DNA of 14,480 bases, taken from the NCBI GenBank assembly GCA_003519545.1, contig DOWN01000259.1, positions 1-14,480 on the forward strand, written 5' to 3'. This stretch comes from Bacteroidota bacterium. Lineage in GTDB: Bacteria > Bacteroidota > Ignavibacteria > Tepidaquicellales > Tepidaquicellaceae. Positions 9,992 to 14,480 of this stretch are shown piece by piece. The notes under the pieces are model-generated. The model was not told the origin of the DNA. It did no database searches and worked only from the letters and a program-made list of their open reading frames with translations. How positions within the stretch are numbered: the first letter of the stretch is position 1; each line of letters begins with the position of its first letter. A program made the translations under genes and the position numbers.

Positions 9992-10005
9992 CCTTATTAA
10001 ATATC
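9979..10005. other. AT-only hairpin ahead of the terminator
   Basis: GATATTTAA at 9979-9987 is the reverse complement of TTAAATATC at 9997-10005, leaving a nine-base loop. The nine-pair stem contains only one G-C pair, so it is weak in RNA. It uses the last copy of the 13-base repeat as its left arm. It could extend the terminator structure or be chance in AT-rich DNA. Confidence 0.4.
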
Positions 10006-10007
10006 AT

Positions 10008-10042
10008 AAAACAAAAAGGGGCTCCAGCCCCTTTTTTGTTTT
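10008..10042. terminator. Bidirectional intrinsic terminator between convergent genes
   Basis: An A-rich tract runs into AAAAAGGGGCT (10013-10023), two bases, then AGCCCCTTTTTT (10026-10037). The G-C core GGGGCT/AGCCCC carries an A tract on one side and a T tract on the other, so it can end transcription from both directions: from the peptidase-barrel gene (stop at 9898) and from the Asp-box gene (stop codon ending at 10063 on the other strand). The outer arms continue pairing across CAAAAA/TTTTTG with one bulged T. In practice the loop is probably TCCA. Confidence 0.88.
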
Positions 10043-10062
10043 ACCAAGCCTAAATTTATTTC

Positions 10063-12606
10063 CTACTTCACAAGCATCATTCTTTTCGTTTCAGAAAATT
10101 CTCCGGTTTGAAGTCTATAAAAATATGTTCCGCTTGGAAAACTCGCAGCATTCCAATTGATTCGATAACTTCCCGGACTCATTTCTTTATTAACAATCTT
10201 TTCAACTTCCCTGCCACAAATATCATATATCACCAACTTTACAAATGAACTTTTTGGTATTGAAAATTCAATCGTTGTCGCAGGATTAAATGGATTCGGA
10301 TAATTTTGTTTTAGATCAAATCCATTGATAACTTCATTCCCACCCGTAACAGAAACCGTTCCGTCATACATCTTCCTTTCAAAATTTCCGTTTCCATGTG
10401 TGAAAATTCTTAACTTCCTGCTGAGTCGCACAATATTAATATCATAAATAACGCAACCTACAGGCAAACCTGTATTATACGATTGCCAGTTAACTCCACC
10501 GTTTGTTGTAAGATAAACTCCCAAATCATTTCCAACATAAATTATATCACTATTTAGATTATCAACTACAATCGCATTTGTTGGTAAATCAGGTAAACCG
10601 TTTGTAATATCTGTCCAGTTATTTCCTCTGTTTGTTGATTTAAAAACATGCCCACTTCCAAAACCCGATGCCACAACAAAAACATTCTGATCATTTGCAG
10701 GATCAACTGCAATGTCTGTTATATACCTGTTAGGTAATCCGTTTGTAATATTCACAAAGTTTGTTCCGCCATTCGTAGTTCTGAACATTACATTTGAGTT
10801 TGAGATCGGAGATGTTGATACATATAAAATATCAGGATTTGTATATGATATACCCATTGCCAGCGGTGGATTAGTTCCATTCAATGCAACTCCTCCGTTC
10901 TGTGCTGTAAATCCTGATGTTCCGTTAGTTGATTTATGAATTATTGATCTGCCTGAATATACAATGTTTGAATTACTTATACCCAAAATATAAGGTGCTA
11001 AAAATCCTACTGTTCCACCTGAACCCATTGTCACTCCTGAAAAAGATATTCCTTTATCAGTTGATCTGAAAGTTTGTAAATTCTGTGCCGCTCCGTAAAC
11101 TATATTATTATTCTGCCAGTTTATACCTGTACCTGTTCCATCGCCACCAATAACTCTATACCAGGCAAGATCTCCATCATACCATGCCGTTGCATTATCC
11201 TGCATTCCTCCGATACTGAACATTGAGTCCTGATTTGCAGAAGATGCTCCCATATAAAACTGGGTTGTCTGATAACTTCCGTTACATCCTTCAAATGTAT
11301 TTCCACCGTCTGTTGATCTGAAAACTCCACCATCATTTGCCATATAAAAAATATTTGGATTTGTCGGATGATATTCAATTGCGTGATGATCCGCATGAGA
11401 ATAATTCGGAGGTCCTTCAGGTCCACCAATAGGTGTTCTTCCGAAATCCCAAACTGACCAACTGCTTTTAATATCTAATGTTGTTCCGCCGTTTGTAGAT
11501 TTAAACACATCAATACCTGCGGCAATAACATCATTTGGATTTGTCGGATGAACTCCAACAAAATGTGAATACCAACCTTGATACGTTGCATAATCAGTCG
11601 TGTTAACAATACTCCAGTTTGTTCCTTTGTTTGTTGTTTTGCAAAGCCATGTGCCCGCTCCTGTTGCACTTCCGTTACCGATACTTGCATAAATTATATC
11701 AGGATTTGCTTTGTGCATAGAATAAATTGCTTTACCTCCCCAACTGTTTGGCAATCCTCCACTCATCTTTTGAAAACTTGTGCCTGCATTTGAACTTCTA
11801 TACAAGCCTGTTCCCGGTGAATTTAAATTTCCACATGCAAGATAAACATAATTAGTATCAACATTATTTATAACAATATCAGTTACCATTTTCGTCGTAT
11901 CAATTAAAGACCAGTTACCGCCTGCGTTATAACTTTTATAAGTACCTTCAGATGTTCCTGCATAGACAACATTCTTATTCAAAGGATTTATTCTAATCAC
12001 CATCACTCCCCTTCTCTGATTTTGAGTCCAGTCGAGAGATTTCGTCCATGTCTGTCCGTTGTTTGTAGATTTCAATATTCCAATTCCATAACTTCCTCTT
12101 GTAGTTCTAATTGTAAGACCGCCAATAGAATTCTGATATGCATAAACTTCACCGGAGCCGATATAAATTGTATTGGTATCGCTTTGATGCATCGCAATTG
12201 CACCGACACCTAAAACCGGAAATCCTGTTTCAATTCTTTTCCAGGCAACAACTCCTACTCCGCCTGTATGTGAAACCCAAAGACCGCCTGCTGCTGAGCC
12301 GGCGTAAATTGTATTAGGGTTTACTGGATTAATACACAAAGCAAGAGTTCTGCCCCCTATATTATGAGGACCAATTTCTTTCCACTCATCATTGACGCTA
12401 TTATCAATAGTCTTATTCATAGATTTCTCATATTCGTAAGCATCGTAAAAACCTGTTTCAGGTAATAATTTATTGGGATACGCTCTGGAATCATTCCAGT
12501 AATCAAGGGATTTCATTGCTCCTGACTGTTTTATTTTAACTTTCGTTTCGTTCAAAGTTAAGCCGAGAACAATTAAAACTAAAAGTGTTGTTACTGTAGT
12601 TTTCAT
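10063..12606 (-). CDS. Secreted Asp-box (BNR/sortilin-like) beta-propeller protein with T9SS type A sorting domain
   Basis: This 847-residue protein begins with a short basic, then hydrophobic export signal (residues 1-19). GPHNIGGR at 79-86 and the following YAGSAAGGLW open a propeller region of the kind annotated as BNR, VPS10/sortilin-like or GH74-like. About eleven Asp-box motifs of the form S/T-x-N/D-x-G-x-x-W/F follow, for example STNNGQTW, SYNAGGNW, STDGGNTF, TTNGGTNF and STNRGNNW, enough for two propellers. The last 80 residues (768-847) are a typical T9SS sorting domain: NYPNPFNP, a central YDICGREV, then SGTYFYRL and the terminal KRMMLVK. The protein is thus expected to cross the outer membrane through the T9SS, have the domain removed, and be released or attached to the surface. 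Asp boxes are structural, so glycosidase activity cannot be claimed. The start ATG at 12604-12606 fits the signal peptide; AAGAG lies too close upstream to be a good ribosome site. The stop faces the shared terminator. Confidence 0.9.
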   Translation of the reverse strand: MKTTVTTLLVLIVLGLTLNETKVKIKQSGAMKSLDYWNDSRAYPNKLLPETGFYDAYEYEKSMNKTIDNSVNDEWKEIGPHNIGGRTLALCINPVNPNTIYAGSAAGGLWVSHTGGVGVVAWKRIETGFPVLGVGAIAMHQSDTNTIYIGSGEVYAYQNSIGGLTIRTTRGSYGIGILKSTNNGQTWTKSLDWTQNQRRGVMVIRINPLNKNVVYAGTSEGTYKSYNAGGNWSLIDTTKMVTDIVINNVDTNYVYLACGNLNSPGTGLYRSSNAGTSFQKMSGGLPNSWGGKAIYSMHKANPDIIYASIGNGSATGAGTWLCKTTNKGTNWSIVNTTDYATYQGWYSHFVGVHPTNPNDVIAAGIDVFKSTNGGTTLDIKSSWSVWDFGRTPIGGPEGPPNYSHADHHAIEYHPTNPNIFYMANDGGVFRSTDGGNTFEGCNGSYQTTQFYMGASSANQDSMFSIGGMQDNATAWYDGDLAWYRVIGGDGTGTGINWQNNNIVYGAAQNLQTFRSTDKGISFSGVTMGSGGTVGFLAPYILGISNSNIVYSGRSIIHKSTNGTSGFTAQNGGVALNGTNPPLAMGISYTNPDILYVSTSPISNSNVMFRTTNGGTNFVNITNGLPNRYITDIAVDPANDQNVFVVASGFGSGHVFKSTNRGNNWTDITNGLPDLPTNAIVVDNLNSDIIYVGNDLGVYLTTNGGVNWQSYNTGLPVGCVIYDINIVRLSRKLRIFTHGNGNFERKMYDGTVSVTGGNEVINGFDLKQNYPNPFNPATTIEFSIPKSSFVKLVIYDICGREVEKIVNKEMSPGSYRINWNAASFPSGTYFYRLQTGEFSETKRMMLVK

Positions 12607-12672
12607 CTCTTAGGTAGTTGTTAAATTAAAAATATTTGCCAATATTGTTTTTATAAAATTAACAAAAAAGGT

Positions 12673-13365
12673 ATGAAAATTTCAATCATTTTATTTATTT
12701 TTCTCATTCATTGCAACCTATTAGCACAGGATGTTACACTTCCTAAAACAAGAGAATTCCAACAGTCATTAACTCCCGATGAAGTTATTAATATTCTTAA
12801 AGAAGGTAATTCAAGATTTATAAATAATATGCGTCTTGAAAGAGAATACCATACTGAAGTTAAAAAGACTTCACAAGGTCAATACCCCTGGGCAGTTTTA
12901 CACGGTTGTATGGATTCAAGAGTAACTTCTGAAATTATTTTTGACACCGGAATCGGAGACATTTTTGTTAACAGTTTAGCAGGCAATATTATAACAGATG
13001 AAGTTATAGGAAGTATGGAATATGGATGTAATGTTGTCGGTTCTAAATTAATTTTAGTTCTTGGACATACAAATTGTGGAGCTGTTAAAGGTGCGATTGA
13101 TGATGTTGAGTTTGGAAATATAACAACCGTTTTAAATGAAATACATCCCGCTGTTGACTCTGCAAAATTTTTATTATCATCAAATATTTTTACTTCATCA
13201 AATTCATCTTTTGTAGAACTTGTTACAAGATTGAATGTTAAAATGGGAATGGATGAAATAAGAAGAAGAAGTCCTGCTCTGAAAGAACTTGAAGATAATG
13301 GTAAAATAAAGATTGTAGGTGCGATTTATGATGTTGAGACCGGTGAAGTCAAATTTCTTGAATAA
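12673..13365 (+). CDS. Exported beta-class carbonic anhydrase
   Basis: The enzyme interconverts CO2 and bicarbonate. The beta-class zinc site is complete: Cys79 and Asp81 with Arg83 in CMDSR, and His132 with Cys135 in GHTNCGAVKGA. The family blocks AGNIITDEVIGSMEYG before the second zinc motif and a C-terminal KIVGAIYDVETGEV also match. Total length is 230 residues. The first 18-19 residues are a hydrophobic signal ending LLAQ, so the enzyme should act in the periplasm rather than the cytoplasm. A cysteine at position 14 lies in the signal but the residues before it (LIH) do not form a normal lipobox, so a lipoprotein is less likely. The ATG at 12673 follows AAAAAAGGT, a purine stretch that sits too close to be a standard ribosome site. 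The next gene starts 42 bases downstream on the same strand, with no terminator between, so cotranscription is likely. The 66-base upstream gap is shared with the divergent Asp-box gene. Confidence 0.93.
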   Translation: MKISIILFIFLIHCNLLAQDVTLPKTREFQQSLTPDEVINILKEGNSRFINNMRLEREYHTEVKKTSQGQYPWAVLHGCMDSRVTSEIIFDTGIGDIFVNSLAGNIITDEVIGSMEYGCNVVGSKLILVLGHTNCGAVKGAIDDVEFGNITTVLNEIHPAVDSAKFLLSSNIFTSSNSSFVELVTRLNVKMGMDEIRRRSPALKELEDNGKIKIVGAIYDVETGEVKFLE

Positions 13366-13407
13366 AAATTTCATTAATTTTGGCTTTTATTATTTGTAGA
13401 TTTGGTA

Positions 13408-14480
13408 ATGAATCTCAACAGTGATATTACCGTTTCGGCAAATCAATTTGTTTTTAATCTATTCAGAGATAAATTATCTCCAGAATATGTATATCACAAT
13501 TATTTGCATACAACTAAAGTTACCGAATCCGCACAAAAAATCGGAAAGAAATCCGGATTAAATGAATCAGAACTTGAATTAGTAACGCTAGCCGCTTTGT
13601 TTCACGACACCGGATATATTGTGAGCAAAGAAGGACATGAAATTAAGTCAGCAGAATTCGCCGAAGAATTTTTGAAATCAAAAAATTATCCTCCCGAAAA
13701 AATCCAAAAAGTTAAAGAACTTATTCTTGCTACTACAATTCCAGTATCTCCTAAAAATTTGATGGAAGAAGTTATTTGCGATGCTGATTTATCACATCTT
13801 GGAAGCAAAGAATATAAAGAGTATAATGAATTACTGAAAATTGAACTTGAGAAAACAACCGGTGAAAAAATCAGTGATGTTGACTGGTTAAACAAGAACA
13901 ATGATTTTTTTGCGAAACACAAATTTTATACTCTCTACGCTAAAAGTGAATTTGAAGAAACTAAAACTGATAATTATCTTAAGATACAAAAAAAATTAAA
14001 AAAGATTTCAGAAAAACTTGAAGATAAAAAACAAAAAGAAGAAAAAGAGTTAGCAGGTAAACTAAAAGAGGAAAACAAAGCAAAAGAGAAAAGCAGCCCG
14101 GGAAGAGGCATTGAAACTATGTTCAGAAATGTTATGAGAACTCATGTTGATTTTTCAGCAATGGCAGATACTAAGGCAAATATTATGATAAGTATTAACA
14201 CATTGATTCTCGGCGGTATAATTACAATAATGTTAAGGAAACTGCCAAAAGCACCTGAACTTATATTTCCTACATTTTTACTTATGGCTGTGGCTCTTGT
14301 CTGTATAATATTTGCCGTTATGGTAACAAGACCAAAAATTACTGACGGAAAATTTACAAAAGAAGATATCTTAAATAAAAAAACTAATCTGTTATTTTTC
14401 GGAAATTTTTTCAAAATGGATTTACCTGACTTTGCCTGGGGTATGAAAGAAATGATGGAAGATAAAGATTATTTATATGG
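13408..14480 (+). CDS. HD-domain phosphohydrolase fused to Pycsar-effector-like membrane domain (DUF5706), 3' end beyond the window
   Basis: The reading frame stays open from ATG 13408 to the edge, giving 357 residues without a stop. Residues about 25-180 form an HD domain of the small YHNxxH type: His30 and His34 in YHNYLH, the His66-Asp67 pair in FHDTGY, GHE at 76-78, and CDADLSHLG with Asp125/Asp127. HD domains usually cleave phosphate esters with bound metal. Residues 183-230 are a Lys/Glu-rich, probably coiled-coil linker. From about 238 the sequence matches the Pycsar effector family: ADTKANIMISIN at 253-264, a membrane helix at about 259-276, a second at 286-306, then RPKI and LLFFGNFFKM at 328-337. 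Pycsar effectors damage the membrane on binding cCMP or cUMP. About 50 more residues, probably with another membrane helix, would be expected beyond the edge. There is no signal peptide. An in-frame TTG at 13402 is an alternative start. The gene probably shares a transcript with the carbonic anhydrase gene. The substrate of the HD domain is unknown. Confidence 0.85.
   Translation, partial: MNLNSDITVSANQFVFNLFRDKLSPEYVYHNYLHTTKVTESAQKIGKKSGLNESELELVTLAALFHDTGYIVSKEGHEIKSAEFAEEFLKSKNYPPEKIQKVKELILATTIPVSPKNLMEEVICDADLSHLGSKEYKEYNELLKIELEKTTGEKISDVDWLNKNNDFFAKHKFYTLYAKSEFEETKTDNYLKIQKKLKKISEKLEDKKQKEEKELAGKLKEENKAKEKSSPGRGIETMFRNVMRTHVDFSAMADTKANIMISINTLILGGIITIMLRKLPKAPELIFPTFLLMAVALVCIIFAVMVTRPKITDGKFTKEDILNKKTNLLFFGNFFKMDLPDFAWGMKEMMEDKDYLY

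Noticed and set aside
11250..12080. Short repeated DNA words such as GTTTGTAGATTT in the Asp-box gene, considered as a repeat array or CRISPR
   Set aside because: They are the antisense of recurrent codons for the Asp-box motif (KSTN-type), irregularly spaced and in frame; the repeat is at the protein level.
10712..12213. Open frames overlapping the Asp-box gene, including cysteine-rich ones at 11578-11793 and 12022-12213
   Set aside because: The apparent cysteine spacing is the antisense reading of repeated Asp-box codons, not a real cysteine-rich protein.
13366..13407. Internal promoter between the carbonic anhydrase and HD genes
   Set aside because: TTTG at 13379-13382 and at 13393-13396 are only ten bases apart and the TA element has the wrong spacing.
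14142..14414. Hydrophobic minus-strand frame at 14142-14414
   Set aside because: It is the complement of the two membrane helices of the HD-Pycsar-effector gene; hydrophobic codons often read as hydrophobic on the other strand. The frame at 13686-13922 is likewise antisense to the HD domain.
1..14480. tRNA, rRNA, CRISPR array, insertion sequence or phage genes
   Set aside because: No cloverleaf-like segment, regular spacer array, transposase motif or terminal inverted repeat was recognised by reading; all gaps between genes are under 170 bases.

Overview
This is an AT-rich window (roughly one third G+C by eye) holding four complete protein genes and one gene cut by the right edge. Its content points to the Bacteroidota/Chlorobiota/Ignavibacteriota group, most likely an Ignavibacteria-type or related lineage. 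The evidence is a SprA-type giant outer-membrane protein of the type IX secretion system (T9SS), a secreted protein ending in a T9SS type A sorting domain of the NYPNPFNP type common in Ignavibacteria-like genomes, and the near absence of Shine-Dalgarno sequences. The assignment is inferred from protein style, not from a marker gene.

Layout from left to right. (1) 10-6618 on the minus strand is sprA, the translocon barrel of the T9SS, apparently starting at TTG. (2) Divergent from it across 169 bases, 6788-9898 on the plus strand encodes an exported three-part protein: a zinc metallopeptidase of the peptidase MA-like type, a PD40/TolB-like propeller and a C-terminal outer-membrane beta barrel. 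(3) 9899-10062 lies between convergent genes. It holds imperfect 13-base AT-rich repeats and a strong bidirectional hairpin terminator. (4) 10063-12606 on the minus strand encodes a secreted Asp-box (BNR) propeller protein with a C-terminal T9SS sorting signal, a plausible substrate of the SprA translocon. (5) Divergent again across 66 bases, 12673-13365 on the plus strand encodes an exported beta-class carbonic anhydrase. (6) 42 bases downstream on the same strand, 13408 to the window end is the 5' part of a gene encoding an HD phosphohydrolase domain, a charged linker and the two-helix membrane module of the Pycsar effector family (DUF5706).

Most of the window concerns the cell envelope: a secretion pore, a likely passenger of it, a surface or periplasmic protease-propeller-barrel protein and a periplasmic CO2/bicarbonate enzyme. 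The least ordinary gene is the truncated HD-Pycsar-effector fusion at the right edge. Pycsar effectors act in anti-phage defence by responding to cCMP or cUMP made by a partner cyclase. No cyclase is visible here, so whether this is a defence gene, a stand-alone nucleotide-sensing membrane protein or something else depends on sequence beyond base 14480. I found no tRNA, rRNA, CRISPR array, insertion sequence or phage gene in the window.
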